A model generated the notes under the pieces. The model searched no databases, was not told where the DNA came from, and was given only the letters and a program-made list of their open reading frames with translations. The translations under genes were made by a program, and so were the position numbers. Positions 36,301 through 49,660 of a stretch of DNA of 64,000 nt are shown in pieces (positions within the stretch are counted from its first letter, which is position 1; every line of letters begins with the position of its first letter). This DNA is from Apostichopus japonicus (taxonomy: Eukaryota; Echinodermata; Holothuroidea; Aspidochirotida; Stichopodidae): positions 22,286,168-22,350,167 of the forward strand of contig NC_092569.1 of assembly GCF_037975245.1 (NCBI RefSeq), in the 5' to 3' direction.

Positions 36301-39300
36301 AATCGATCTGGTAGCTTTCACTGAGTTTCCAATGGTTTTATATGTAAAGTCCATCAATATGAATACATTCCAAGTTTGATGACAAATCAGTTTACTTTCG
36401 GAATGTTACCACTTACAGTATTATGATACATGATTGGATTCCCTGGTCATCTGGTAGAGGGAACATTTAGGGGATATTGCCCTGGTCATCTGGTAGAGGG
36501 TAGAGTTAGGGGATATTGCCCTGGTCATCTGGTAGAGGGTAGAGTTAGGGGATATTGCCTTGGTCATCTGGTAAAGGGTAGAGTTAGGGGATATTGCCCT
36601 GGTCATCGGGTAGAGGGTAGAGTTAGGGGATATTGCCCTGGTCATCTGGTAAAGGGTAGAGTTAGGGGATATTGCCCTGGTCATCTGGTAGAGTTAGGGG
36701 ATATTGCCCTGGTCATCTGGTAGAGGGTAGAGTTAGGGGGTATTGCCCTGGTCATCTGGTAGAGGGTACAGTTAGGGATATTGGCCCGGTCATCTGGTAG
36801 AGGGTACAGTTAATCAATTGCAGCTTAAATCTCATTGTGCTAGAGTTCCTTCATGTGTGGTCAAATAAAATGCAATTTGTTACCTCTCTCGTTCCAGGGT
36901 TGTATTAACCAAACTCTTGAGACTATCTGCAGAGTAGCGATTTTAAAGAACTTGCAGAAAAAAATGTTAATTAAAATATGACATGATATGACATTATATG
37001 ACATAATATGACATGACAATGATTTTTGGCATTTGTTCCCTACATTTACAAGCTCTCAACTCTACAGGCTTAATTTCTAGAATGTAAACCGAAATATACA
37101 TGTCAGCAACTTAATGTAGTCTTCTGTTGTACAGGAATTCCCCAATATTATAACATTTTTGAAGATGTATGTAATCCTTGCAGCGTAAAGTTGTTATTAT
37201 TATTAAAATCTATTTTACATAACATTCTGTCTTGTTTTTTCTCTATGGTTACAGCATGACAGTCCAATCAAAGTCATCAAATGGATTAAAGCGCCCAATT
37301 ACTCCTGCGTTATGACTGGAAGCTGGGATAAAACTCTCAAGGTACAGTATAATTGTCAATCTAAACTTTAAATGAAAAATTAAACATTTACAGATTTTAT
37401 ACAGTCTTGTGAGAAGGCAAGGCCCTCTCTCTGAATTTAGAGCAATTAAACGCCGGTCAATGGTAAATTGTAACACCCACACACTCAAGTGTGCCATGTT
37501 TCCAACAGTCTCCTAAAGAATTTTGGTCCGACAACTCACACAATCTGCAATCCTTAGATTCCCCTGTCCATCGCCTGCCCATTTGACCACAATGTCGTAT
37601 CCTAACCATCTTAAAAAACTTACTGTGAGAACTAATACTGAGCTGCAGTTTGTGTGGGGAGGTGGAGATCAGGGTGGGGGTGGGAAAGTTTCAGTCATTC
37701 TTGATAACATGTGTAGGACTACAGGGGATGATTTCTCTGGCCTTTTAATAGCAAAGTTAAAAATGTGCTAGACAAGTGCAAAGATCTATATTTATCATTT
37801 TTTATACATATGGGGTGTTTCCATACATATGGCGGCCAAAGTGTGACATAGGGGTCAAATTTTCCAAACTTAATTTCTTATAATTCTATTTACCTTTTTC
37901 AGGTAAAGGCATATGTTCTCTGTTAATGAAACACCAAGCTTTTACTGAGGTATTCTTTCCATAGCAGAGCATAGTACATGAAGACCCAGCTTGCAAATTT
38001 CATGCGTAACAGAGAAACCAAATCCAAGTATCACATATAGACAAATTTGTTATAAGAGACAAAATTCAAAGCCATCAAACTTGCTACACAAAACTTGAAC
38101 ACTAAATCATTCCCTGGAATATTATTCACAATTATTGAATCACTGTCTCGATGTTACTAAGAGCACCGTGTGGGTGGAAGCAGGGCAAACTTTTTAAGAC
38201 AACCAGGTCTTACTTTTTGGTTGTCCCAACAGCAAATTTGGTTGTCCAACAACATGAAGATAAGTAGTAAAGAACCAGCAATATGTATTGTATAGGAAAG
38301 GTGGATTAGTTTGGTGAACAGAACACTGGTGGACATAGGGGTAGGAGCCCAATTTGATTTAGGGGGGCTGTAACGAATTGCCGAAAAATATAACCAACAT
38401 TTATTGCGTGCTCAGCGCATGTTCAACATGTTAATGTACATATCATATAGGTATGCATCGGTTATTACATCGCATGCAAATAGCATATATCATTTTCCGT
38501 GTTATAACCCTTCCATATTGGTTAGAATTATCCGGGAAGTCGTTACAATAATAATGATAATAATAATATAAGTTTAACCATTGCAATACACATTGCAATT
38601 TATTTTCTTTCAGTAGGTGCCCGAAAAATTCTCAGCATATTGCCCGAATTTTCACAAAAATATTTGATCGGGGGGCTGCAGCCCCCCCCCCCCGCCCTCC
38701 CGCCTCCTATGCCTATGCTGTTGGATCATAGCCCTACCACAAAGTTTTGTTTTATTTTAGTATCTCCAGTAAGCAATGGATGGTGACACCAATCTATCAT
38801 TTTACCTATTAGAGAGTTTTTACATCGTACCAAGGTTTGATGTAAAAAAATGGTCATCTGATGGACGACCTCTAAAGCTGATTTGAACAGAAATTTGGTT
38901 GTGTGGGACGACCTGACCACCTTAAAAAAATTTACCCTGTAGATAGCCTTGGAGTATTCCTAATATGCAAGTTAAAAATATACCGTTTAATTACAATCAT
39001 TTAGAAAATTCTTTGCTCCACAAAGGGATTAACTATTAATTTTGTTCACAAACCTATTAATATCTGACCATAATTTTAGATTATTACCCTGTAAATAAGA
39101 GAGCTAAATATATCATCAAATATTTCTTGATTTTAAAGAAAAATCATATTCTGAAGATGTCATTCAAATCTGTTTTTGGTATTTGTTGCATCCATCGAGT
39201 CAGTTGTATGTTGAATTCAGGACCGATATATTTTCTGTTGTGATGTGCTATTTAATTCTATAATTTTGAAAAGTACAAGAAGAGATCAAATATTTATTTT

Positions 39301-42300
39301 TTATCTACCTCATTCATCGAATATATTAACTTCCGATAAGATCCCTAGGATGTAATATTTTGCACAGTTACATGAAAGATAGTGATATGAAAGAAGTAAG
39401 TTTGGTCTGTGCCTCTGTTTAATGTCTCTCTTTTGTTTTCATATTTTATTTTGTCTCTTCTGTATTTAGTTTTGGGATACAAGACAACCCCAGCCTATGC
39501 TCTCCTTACAGCTCCCAGAGAGATGTTACTGTGCTGATGTGGTAAGGAAATATCAAATCATTACTGTACATTCAAAGGGTTATTCAGAGAGTGTATTGGT
39601 CCAAGTGGTTAAGGCACTTGGACTTTTCACCTAAGGTTTGCAGGTTCGAGTTCTGGTCAGATCATATTACAAAGTGTCCTTGGACAAGGCACTTTATCTC
39701 CATTGCCTCTCTTCACCCAGGTGTATAAGTGGGGACCTGTGAGATAAATTGTCATTTGGGTGCTGTCTAGATGCTGCTGATGTGGAGGGATTGTCTCTAT
39801 GTTTGACAGGTTAGGGTTGACTGAGGTAATATTGTGATAGAGCAACGTTACTAGTGGTGATGTCTGTGCTTTATAAATCCTCAAAAAATTTTAATCCTCA
39901 ATATGAAGATGATGGGGTGTCAGACTTATGTATGAGTACAACAGCATGAGCATGAGTACAAGTCTGTGCTTTATCAATCCTCAATATTAAGATGCGGGGG
40001 CCCTACTAAAAGTATGAGTATAACAGCATGATTACAAGTAGTGACCCCTCTTGTTTGAATATGATTAAGAGTGCAATACTCTCAGCAGAGTATGAGTACT
40101 CAGTTTATTAATCTACTGTGTTGAAGAAATTGAAAATGTTTAAATAAGATTGATAGAGGTTTTTTTGTTGGTCATTTCTTGTGTTTAACCTTTAAGCAGA
40201 CATGATGCTTGAATCCATGGATTTCCTTGCTAACTTGAAGGTCGTTCTTTTCTCTTGTTTATAGATGTACCCAATGGCAGTTGTTGGAACTGCAGACAGG
40301 AATGTAATCATCTATCAACTGGATAATCAACCATCCGAATTTAAGAGAATGGAGTCCCCATTAAAGTACCAGGTATGCTATTACTAGTAGGACAGGTGCT
40401 TCACACAGCATTCACCCAGACAGTCCACCAAAATGTCGTTCATACTGGGTTTCGTCAGGGCTATTCCATTTTGATGTAGAAGTGTTTTTGAATAATTCAA
40501 TTACCCCAAAGTACCCTGTTGGGGTGTACGTTGGGTTTCCCCAAAATATACGGTTGATAAGTGTAAGAGTAATTGAGTCCCCCCCCCCCCATTGAAGTAC
40601 CAGGTATGTTTAGTGTGATAATTAAATAGCTAGAATTACTGATCGTAGATTGGAACATCATCACTGCATGAATGCTGAATATTAATTTGTTAAGTTAAAT
40701 GTCTTCAATCCAAAGGAGAGAGATGAAATTCTGATTGATTGCTATCATCAGTGTTCAAACAGTCAGATTATATTGGCAAAGCAACGTTAAGAGAAATGAT
40801 CATATCTCAAGGACAGACTAACAAAGAGATTATGGAAAGCAATAGTTTTTGTACAAGGGTCAACTGGCCAATGAACTTCCAGCGGCTGAGTGATGGAACC
40901 AGCATTGTTAGGGCCTTCAAACAAGTGGTGCATTGGCACATTGGGAAAAACCAGCTCCTTTTGCAACTTCAAGGAAGTTAATGCCTTTGTACCGGGGCCT
41001 TTGATGCCTCGGTCCCGGTGCTGAGCTTCCTTTGATGCCTTGGTCGTCGGTTCTAAGCTGCCTTTGATGCCTCGGTCCCTGGTTCTGAGCTGTATTTGAT
41101 GCCTTGGTCCCTGGTTCTGAGCTGCATTTGATGCCTTGGTCCCTGGTTCTGAGCTGGTAGTCCCATCTGCTCCAGCTTTAGTAGGACATTTGCTTCGACA
41201 GAAGTTTCTTTTCCATAGCATAGCCAAGTGCGTTTCTGGCAAACTTTAGTAGAGAGAACATCTATCAACAAAGTAATAGTGTTAGAGAATTGGGATGTGG
41301 TGTTAGCATTTATCTGTTTACTTGTACTGATCTGTCAAGAATTCCCTTTAGTTCTAAGACTGACTCATCAATACTGTTGTTCACAGCTGAGATGTGTCTC
41401 GATATTCAAAGACATGAAGAAGAACATGCCAACTGGGTTTGCCTTAGGAAGCATCGAAGGGAGGTGTGCCATCCAGTTTGTTCAAGCGCAGAACCCGTAA
41501 GTTGCTTTGTGCTTTCAAAAACTATTGTAACCATTGCAACATGATTGATAATTACATTTTACAAATGCTACAGTATATTAACTTTTAGTACAACAATAAA
41601 AAGCGTATTAGCCACAGGGTAGCTACAATGAACTATCAGGTGTGGAATAAACCTTTGTTTACTGGTTATCAACCGGGCTACTTATCCCAAGAGATCCACG
41701 GGCCAAAGTGAGAATGGAAAAGAACAGAAAGCAAATATCAGGTTACACAATTTAATATACACGGAATTTACAATGTAAAAGCTAGTAGTGCCAGGAGTAC
41801 AGTAGGTGTCTAAGGTTACTGATTGGATTCGAGAATGAAATGCAAGTGCCCTGAACTCAGTCCCTGAATGAGGTCTGTCTAGGTGTACTATGATGATCAT
41901 GAAGGTGAAGTACTTTTTATAGTAAAGTTGATCCCCATAGAGGAGGGAATATCGTTAAAACTAGTAGTTGTGCCAGGAGTACAGTAGGTGTCTAAGGTTA
42001 CTGATTGGATTAGAGAATGAAATACAGACCTGTGCTCTAACTCAGTCGTTGAATGAAGTGTGTCTAGGTGTAGTTAGACATCCTTCGAGACCGACATGAT
42101 GGACAGAAAGACAGACATAAAAGACAAACAGACAGATAGACAGATGCACTCTAGGAGGAATATAAATTTACATAGGTAAGCAGAAATGTTTATTATAAAG
42201 TTTAAGAGAGTCTTGCATCTTACAAGTATACAAAGATTTCATAAAAATAGTATAGTTTAAAGCCTCACCATTTTAATGGTTTCTCATTGCAGTAAGGACA

Positions 42301-44475
42301 ATTTTACTTTTAAATGTCACCGCTCTAATGAGGCTTCTACTTACTACCAAGATATTTATGCGGTAAGTATTATAGGATGCGCTTTAGGCAAAAAATGAAT
42401 ATATTTTAGACTGCTAAAAAACCCACTGCTGTCATTCCAGGTTGTATTTCTATAACACTTTTCATATTTGAAATATATACTTTTAAAGTATCTGTTGAGG
42501 TTCTTTTATTAAAAGTGACTGGACTGTGTAGTCTGATACACAGGATAAATGAGAAGGAAATATAGTCTTTTATGTGCAGATATGTATACACATCAAAAAT
42601 CAACATTTACTCCAAAAGAAAATATTAATAGAGAAAACCAGAGAAATAAGATATGAATCATAATTGACAAATAAGGAGTACTGTTTTAGAAAATATATTG
42701 GAATTTTCGATAATATGAGACCCATTAACAACTATCAGTTCTACAAACATATGTAATCCGTTCTTTGCTCCTTAATCGGCTTCCTGTATAGTCATGGTTT
42801 GTTTGGTTTTAATTCCATCAATGCAACTTACACTTATCTATTGTCATACTTTCACTGTGTTACATTTTGTACTTTTCATTCGACTGCCAGGTATTGCTGA
42901 TGAAAGTCCCAGGGGGACCGAAAATTCCAATTTATTTTCTAAAACATTATGAGTCATACCTTATTTCTCTGGTTTTCTCTAATAATATATATATGTATAT
43001 AAATATATAGTGAAATTGTAGTGAGTTGGAAAATCCAGAACAGTGAAAAAAAATTCCAGCCTCCACCAGGATTCAAACCAGGGCCTCCAGCTTTATATAA
43101 ACAAATAAATATGAGCATTTTAGTGGATAGAATTTAGTATATGAATAATCAGGACTCTCATTCAAGTCCATCCATATATCCATTTGTTTGCATTTTATGT
43201 TCCCTTCTGGTTATCCTTTCTGCACTAGACCTAAAAAACACATATAGAAATATGCATCTTAGTGGATAGCAGCTAATCCTCTTGTGACAGTATTTCTCAA
43301 GAGAACCGTTTTGTACACAGATTAATATGATGGTGTGGATAGAATCAATTTTATGAATATTAAAGATCCTCACTCAAGACATCACATATATTCAAGATGA
43401 ATAATGTTTCCATTTTACATTCCTTTTTGGTTACCCTTTCGGTTTACCACCTACAAGGTGGATACGGGCTATATATAAATAAAGAATATATGTTATGTAT
43501 AATCAAACCCCTTACCCTAGTCAAGAAACCTATGGTTTCTGTTCAAGATAATAAATGTTTCCATTTTATTCTTCCCGTCAGGTGAACTCCATCGCGTTCC
43601 ACCCCGAACACGGTACCCTGGCAACGGCAGGCTCGGACGGCAAGTTCAGCTTCTGGGATAAAGATTCCAGGACTAAACTGAAAACCTCTGAACAGATGGA
43701 ACAGCCTATAACTTGTTGTAACTTTGATGCTAAAGGTCAAATATTTGCATATGCAGTTAGCTATGACTGGTCAAAGGTCAGTATCTTGTGTGTATTTTAC
43801 CTTTGGTGAAATAGCCTCCTCATCATTTTATAAGTCAGTGATGTGTCGATCAGCAACAAACATGTCAGTATAAATTACTGGATATAACATTGCACTTGTT
43901 CAGAATATGTCAACCTACTAGATGTTTACAAAAACTATTGCCCAAAAAAATTGAATGGTATGCTAATAATAATCTGCAAATTGCAAATTGGGAATATTGG
44001 AGGGAAAATAATTAAATAAGAAACTATAAACATAAAAGCTGCTGTATTCTTGCATCCTTGAATTACAACCAACCTTTTGTGATATAATGTGATCAGTCAA
44101 GAAATAACTCTGAAGTAATCTTTTTGGAGTCTGTTCTAGCACAATATGTTTCATTACATTTTATAACAAAAAGTGGTTTTTGTTTTATAAATAGTTTTTC
44201 ATCAATATTGGTAGTAGTTTTCTTTTGATTTTATGTCAATGCCTACATACCATCGAATCAATCTTGTAAATTTTAGCAAGCTGATATACTTTTGTATTTC
44301 TTTTATTTAATTTGTCTCATATTTATCACTTCAAGGATGTTTTTTAAAATTTTTTATGAATGTCTTTTCTCTTGGCTTTCAGGGACATGAATTCTTCTCT
44401 ACTCAAAAGAAAAATCAGATCTTCCTCCGAGGAAATGCTTCGGAGGATTTGAAACCGAGGAATCGAAAGAGATGA
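33384..44475 (+). CDS. RAE1: RAE1 mRNA export factor (WD40 protein)
   Basis: RAE1 (Gle2) binds the GLEBS motif of NUP98 and mRNP at the nuclear pore, and works in mRNA export and the spindle checkpoint. Ten coding exons: 33384-33557, 35209-35301, 35914-36000, 37255-37341, 39470-39541, 40265-40372, 41387-41496, 42293-42362, 43582-43776 and 44383-44475. They sum to 1089 nt, 362 residues, near the 368 of the human protein. Landmarks are [123 protein letters not shown] and YDWSKGHEF. These give seven WD40 blades. All borders are GT-AG with phase 0 except intron 7 (phase 2). No damage is seen. The N-terminus is Gly/Gln-rich ([12 protein letters not shown]), as in the family. Introns hold several minisatellites. 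Confidence 0.96.
34243..35005. repeat. 17-bp minisatellite in RAE1 intron 1
   Basis: About 44 copies of CTGCCATATAGCCAGTA with point variants (GTC, AATA) and occasional 2-4 bp insertions. Because 17 is not a multiple of 3, the minus strand stays open and gives a 174-codon repetitive frame ([11 protein letters not shown]); this is not a gene. Confidence 0.97.
36443..36812. repeat. 39-bp minisatellite in RAE1 intron 3
   Basis: About ten copies of a unit containing GGTCATCTGGTAGAGGGTAG and AGTTAGGGGATATTGCCCT. One copy is shortened to about 30 bp. 39 is a multiple of 3, so both strands show long open frames without coding meaning. Confidence 0.95.
38333..38719. mobile_element. Candidate short inverted-repeat element in RAE1 intron 4
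   Basis: ACATAGGGGTAGGAG at the left and CTCCTATGCCTATGC at the right form imperfect inverted ends. A related left end lies at 21340. No convincing target duplication and no coding content. Confidence 0.5.
39588..39905 (+). mobile_element. tRNA-derived SINE in RAE1 intron 5
   Basis: The head TTGGTCCAAGTGGTTAAGGC is box-A-like and GCAGGTTCGAGTTCTGG box-B-like. The body contains GGACAAGGCACTTTATCTCC and CTCTCTTCACCCAGGTGTAT, a core shared by many deuterostome SINEs. It ends in a degenerate A/T tail near 39890. Begins 46 bp after exon 5. Confidence 0.78.
40575..40609 (+). repeat. Duplicated 3' end of RAE1 exon 6 with donor
   Basis: GAGTCC, a 12-base C run, then ATTGAAGTACCAG followed by GTATGT closely matches the end of exon 6 (40352-40372, GAGTCCCCATTAAAGTACCAG before GTATGC). 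It lies about 230 bp downstream in intron 6. No acceptor precedes it, so it is a decoy donor and not an exon. Confidence 0.75.
40990..41165. repeat. 32-bp minisatellite in RAE1 intron 6
   Basis: Five to six copies built on TTTGATGCCTTGGTCCCTGG followed by TTCTGAGCTG. Located upstream of exon 7. Confidence 0.88.
41780..42075. repeat. Approximately 110-bp direct duplication in RAE1 intron 7
   Basis: CTAGTAG...TGCCAGGAGTACAGTAGG through TGTCTAGGTGTA occurs twice, about 190 bp apart, with moderate divergence. Tandem intronic duplication. Confidence 0.75.
42631..42979. mobile_element. MITE with long terminal inverted repeats and TA flanks (RAE1 intron 8)
   Basis: The ends GAGAAAACCAGAGAAATAAG and their inverse are flanked by TA on both sides. 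Inverted similarity extends about 60-75 bp on each side (to GGAATTTTCG), with an approximately 18-bp insertion in the left arm. TA flanks suggest Tc1/mariner. No coding capacity. Relatives are the fragment at 16480 and the core of the foldback element at 20108-20370. Confidence 0.85.
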
Positions 44476-45685
44476 GACGTTTATAATGGATCGTAATGAA
44501 ATATGAAAGATACTGAGCGATGGAATGGAGATGTTTCCATGGAGATGGAGTTGTAATGAGCATTCACACTAAAGCAACCAACAGGATCAAAGCATGTGAA
44601 AGTAACATGCAGTAAGATCTCAGCCATTTCGACTAACGGAGTCGATGTCACTCAAAAAAACATGAGCTTTTGTATTGCTATGTGACAAGAACAAATTAAA
44701 AGTAATCTGTGCTGATAGAAAGTTAGAAACTGTAACCAAGGGCAAAGAATGAGTTGTTGTTGTTGTTTTTTTTTTAGGAATGAGATTGCTATGGTTCTTT
44801 TCAGCTGCAAAATATGTGCTTCTGTTCAGTTTAGAAGGTTAATGAAATCCATCCTCACAAAGAAGTTTGTTAGATTGCATTCTAATTTTGCATATTGTCA
44901 TTTTGGCTCATCCAATTTAGAATGAGATGAATGCGAAAGTAATTATCATAATATCAAACAGGGATGTACGAGACAGCGGTGTTCAATTTCATTCAGATTC
45001 TGTTGGAATGGAGGTACTTATGATTTACATGTAAATTCAACCAAGGAAGACACTCTGTAAATGTAACATACTTGAACTTCTAAGAAGAAATGAAAACTGA
45101 ATGAATGTGTAGGCTGACATTCATAATCTACTTTTATTTGTATGATCAAGGAAAAATATTAAAACAAACTTAGTATTATGTCACCTCAATATTCTAGCAA
45201 ATATTAGCAGCCATTAGTAAAAATTGAAGACATCAAATTTGCTATAAACCAGAAGATAATGTTAAAATGCAGAAACATTTATGTGAGTTGAGAAAACAAG
45301 TTTGAAACAAACAATATGTTTGGTTTTAATATCTATTTGTAGGTGATTGCATAATATGTTTTTTGTGTTAGTTAAGGGAATATTTCTCAACCTCCTTGTT
45401 TGTTTTCTCTCTCTTCTTGGAAAGATTGATTAAATCACGGTGTTACTGCAGGAGTAATTGCCTGCTCTTTCCCGTTACAGAGGTTAATAAGATTTACAGG
45501 TGGCTTATATCAAGTTCTGGTGCGTTTCTAAAATATATTCTTTCTAAAATGTGGTCGTCATGTGAAGGCCAGCTATTGCAGAATTATATATTTGAGGAAA
45601 GTTGAACTTGTGATGTTCTGTTCTTTATTCACAACTTTTCTCTGACTCAAATTATTATGTACAATATAAACTTGAATGCAACTTC

Positions 45686-45691
45686 AATAAA
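45686..45691 (+). promoter_or_regulatory. Candidate RAE1 poly(A) signal
   Basis: AATAAA lies 1.2 kb after the RAE1 stop, just before the 61-bp repeat array begins. The UTR in between has no other exact AATAAA that I noticed. This would be the canonical cleavage signal if transcription runs that far. Confidence 0.4.
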
Positions 45692-45739
45692 TCGTCAGGC
45701 TCAAAGTCAAATTCCACCGCATCAAGTGTATCAAGGATC

Positions 45740-48700
45740 TTATGATTCAGTCAGTGGACATCCATCTGTCAGGGGTGTAGTCAGTATTAACCCCAGGGTC
45801 TTAGCATTGAGTCAGTGGACATCTATCTACCAGGGATGCAATCAGAATTAACCCCAGGGTCTTAGCATTGAGTCAGTTGACATCTGTCTACCAGGGATGC
45901 AATCAGAATTAACCCCAGGGTCTTAGCATTGAGTCAGTTGACATCTATCTACCAGGGATGCAATCAGAATTAACCCCAGGGTCTTAGCATTGAGTCATTT
46001 GACATCTGTCAACCAGGGATGCAATCAGAATTAACCCCAGGGTCTTAGCATTGAGTCAGTTGACATCTATCTACCAGGGATGCAATCAGAATTAACCCCA
46101 GGGTCTTAGCATTGAGTCAGTTGACATCCATCTACCAGGGATGCAATCAGAATTAACCCCAGGGTCTTAGCATTGAGTCAGTTGACATCTATCTACCAGG
46201 GATGCAATCAGAATTAACCCCAGGGTCTTAGCATTGAGTCAGTTGACATCCATCTACCAGGGATGCAATCAGAATTAACCCCAGGGTCTTAGCATTGAGT
46301 CATTTGACATCTATCTACCAGGGATGCAATCAGAATTAACCCCAGGGTCTTAGCATTGAGTCAGTTGACATCCATCTGTCAGGTGTGTAGTCAGAATTTA
46401 CCCCAGGGTCTTAGCATTGAGTCAGTTGACATCTATCTACCAGGGATGCAATCAGAATTAACCCCAGGGTCTTAGCATTGAGTCAGTGGACATCCACTGG
46501 TCAGGGGTGTAGTCAGTATTAACCCCAGGGTCTTAGCATTGAGTCAGTTGACATCCATCTTTCAGGTGTGTAGTCAGAATTTACCCCAGGGTCTTAGCAT
46601 TCAGTCAGTGGACATCCATCTTTCAGGTGTGTAGTCAGTATTAACCCCAGGGTCTTAGCATTGAGTTAGTGGACATCTACCTGTCAGGTGTGTAGTCAGA
46701 ATTTACCCCAGGGTCTTAGCATTCAGTCAGTTGACATCCATCTTTCAGGTGTGTAGTCAGAATTTACCGCAAGGTCTTAGCATTGAGTCAGTGGACATGC
46801 ACTTGTCAGGGGTTTAGTCAGAATTTACCGCAAGGTCTTAGCATTGAGTCAGTTGACATCCGTCTGTCAGGGGTGTAGTCAGAATTAACCCCAGGGTCTT
46901 AGCATTGAGTCAGTTGACATCTATCTACCAGGGATGCAATCAGAATTAACCCCAGGGTCTTAGCATTGAGTCAGTTGACATCTATCTACCAGGGATGCAA
47001 TCAGAATTAACCCCAGGGTCTTAGCATTGAGTCAGTTGACATCTATCTACCAGGGATGCAATCAGAATTAACCCCAGGGTCTTAGCATTGAGTCAGTTGA
47101 CATCCATCTTTCAGGTGTGTAGTCAGAATTAACCCCAGGGTCTTAGCATTGAGTCAGTTGACATCCATCTGTCAGGGGTGTAGTCAGTATTAACCCCAGG
47201 GTCTTAGCATTGAGTCAGTTGACATCTATCTACCAGGGATGCAATCAGAATTAACCCCAGGGTCTTAGCATTGAGTCAGTTGACATCTATCTACCAGGGA
47301 TGCAATCAGAATTAACCCCAGGGTCTTAGCATTGAGTCAGTTGACATCCATCTTTCAGGTGTGTAGTCAGAATTAACCCCAGGGTCTTAGCATTGAGTCA
47401 GTTGACATCCATCTGTCAGGGGTGTAGTCAGTATTAACCCCAGGGTCTTAGCATTGAGTCAGTTGACATCTATCTACCAGGGATGCAATCAGAATTAACC
47501 CCAGGGTCTTAGCATTGAGTCAGTTGACATCTATCTACCAGGGATGCAATCAGAATTAACCCCAGGGTCTTAGCATTGAGTCAGTTGACATCTGTCTACC
47601 AGGGATGCAATCAGAATTAACCCCAGGGTCTTAGCATTGAGTCAGTTGACATCTGTCTACCAGGGATGCAATCAGAATTAACCCCAGGGTCTTAGCATTG
47701 AGTCAGTTGACATCTGTCTACCAGGGATGCAATCAGAATTAACCCCAGGGTCTTAGCATTGAGTCATTTGACATCTGTCAACCAGGGATGCAATCAGAAT
47801 TAACCCCAGGGTCTTAGCATTGAGTCAGTTGACATCCATCTACCAGGGATGCAATCAGAATTAACCCCAGGGTCTTAGCATTGAGTCAGTTGACATCTAT
47901 CTACCAGGGATGCAATCAGAATTAACCCCAGGGTCTTAGCATTGAGTCATTTGACATCTATCTACCAGGGATGCAATCAGAATTAACCCCAGGGTCTTAG
48001 CATTGAGTCAGTTGACATCTATCTACCAGGGATGCAATCAGAATTAACCCCAGGGTCTTAGCATTGAGTCAGTGGACATCTATCTACCAGGGATGCAATC
48101 AGAATTAACCCCAGGGTCTTAGCATTGAGTCAGTGGACATCTATCTACCAGGGATGCAATCAGAATTTACCCCAGGGTCTTAGCATTGAGTCAGTTGACA
48201 TCTATCTACCAGGGATGCAATCAGAATTAACCCCAGGGTCTTAGCATTGAGTCAGTTGACATCCATCTGTCAGGTGTGTAGTCAGAATTAACCCCAGGGT
48301 CTTAGCATTGAGTCATTTGACATCTATCTACCAGGGATGCAATCAGAATTAACCCCAGGGTCTTAGCATTGAGTCAGTTGACATCTATCTACCAGGGATG
48401 CAATCAGAATTAACCCCAGGGTCTTAGAATTGAGTCAGTGGACATCTATCTACCAGGGATGCAATCAGAATTAACCCCAGGGTCTTAGCATTGAGTCAGT
48501 TGACATCTATCTACCAGGGATGCAATCAGAATTAACCCCAGGGTCTTAGCATTGAGTCAGTTGACATCCATCTACCAGGGATGCAATCAGAATTAACCCC
48601 AGGGTCTTAGCATTGAGTCAGTTGACATCTATCTACCAGGGATGCAATCAGAATTAACCCCAGGGTCTTAGCATTGAGTCAGTTGACATCTATCTACCAG

Positions 48701-48788
48701 GGATGCAATCAGAATTAACCCCAGGGTCTTAGCATTGAGTCAGTTGACATCTATCTACCAGGGATGCAATCAGAATTAACCCCAGGGT
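45740..48788. repeat. 61-bp satellite array downstream of RAE1
   Basis: About 50 tandem copies of a 61-bp unit with CCCAGGGTCTTAGCATTGAG. Two main variants alternate: one with CTACCAGGGATGCAATCAG and one with TTTCAGGTGTGTAGTCAG or GTCAGGGGTGTAGTCAG. Some stretches show a higher-order period of four units (for example the TTTCAGGTGTG variant at 47110 and again 244 bp later). Non-coding, and not a CRISPR array because no spacers are present. Confidence 0.97.
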
Positions 48789-49660
48789 AGTGTTCAGTCA
48801 GCAATCCATGATTCTCTCTAAGTTGCAGTCATCTGTCAGGGGTGTAGGTAAATGACTTTAATATCAGCATATCTTTCTTCACACAGATGTTTTTCAGAAC
48901 TATATATCTGCTCGAATGCTCCGACCGTCCAAATTATTCCGAAACATTGAAGAGAGTTAAATGATGACAGGAATTGATGAGAGTGTTAGCGCGCGCGTGC
49001 GTGTGGGCAGGACGGGGGGGGGGGGTGGGGTGGGGGTTATACTGGCATTAGGGTACAAGCATCGTTACCATCACAGTAAACAGGTCGTCAGTATTGCAAC
49101 CAAATATGCTATAAAGTCAAAATAATGGTCACCCATGGTCAAACTTCAAATCATATTGCTGCCCACACTATTTATTGTCTAATATAGCGGTAAGACCATT
49201 AAATAATGAGAATGCCTTGTGGGGAAATAGCTTCCTGAAATATACTCTTAATTATCAAAGTATCCTAAACCGTGGTTCTACATATACTAATTATTCTTAT
49301 AGGTATAAATAAGCCTACTAACCTTGAAGTTCTTACATCTGTAAGTTCTTAGCAAACCCATTGCACATTTTTATGTGACCATGAATGCCTATCAAAGTTC
49401 ACCTTTGTTTCTCTTTTTCTTACTTTGTTGTTGTTGTTACTTTTACTTTTTTTTCCACACTAAACTTGGATGCATATGTACAAGTAACTCATCTTTATAA
49501 GAATTATGGGTCGGTAAGCTTTACAACTCCTTGTGCTGACAGTTGAAACCGTACCGGACACAATTCAAGCTCAAAGACAAGCAACCTTGTTTGCCACATA
49601 TCCTTGCTGCTTACAAGCCAAAAGATTTTTTCTAAACTAATTGAATTCACCGAGCACCCG
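48789..49660. other. No gene recognised
   Basis: Unique AT-rich sequence with a GCGCGC/GTGTG and poly-G patch at 48990-49035. Confidence 0.5.

Noticed and set aside
45740-48788. CRISPR-like regular repeats
   Set aside because: Units are directly adjacent with no unique spacers, and the context is a eukaryotic gene flank.
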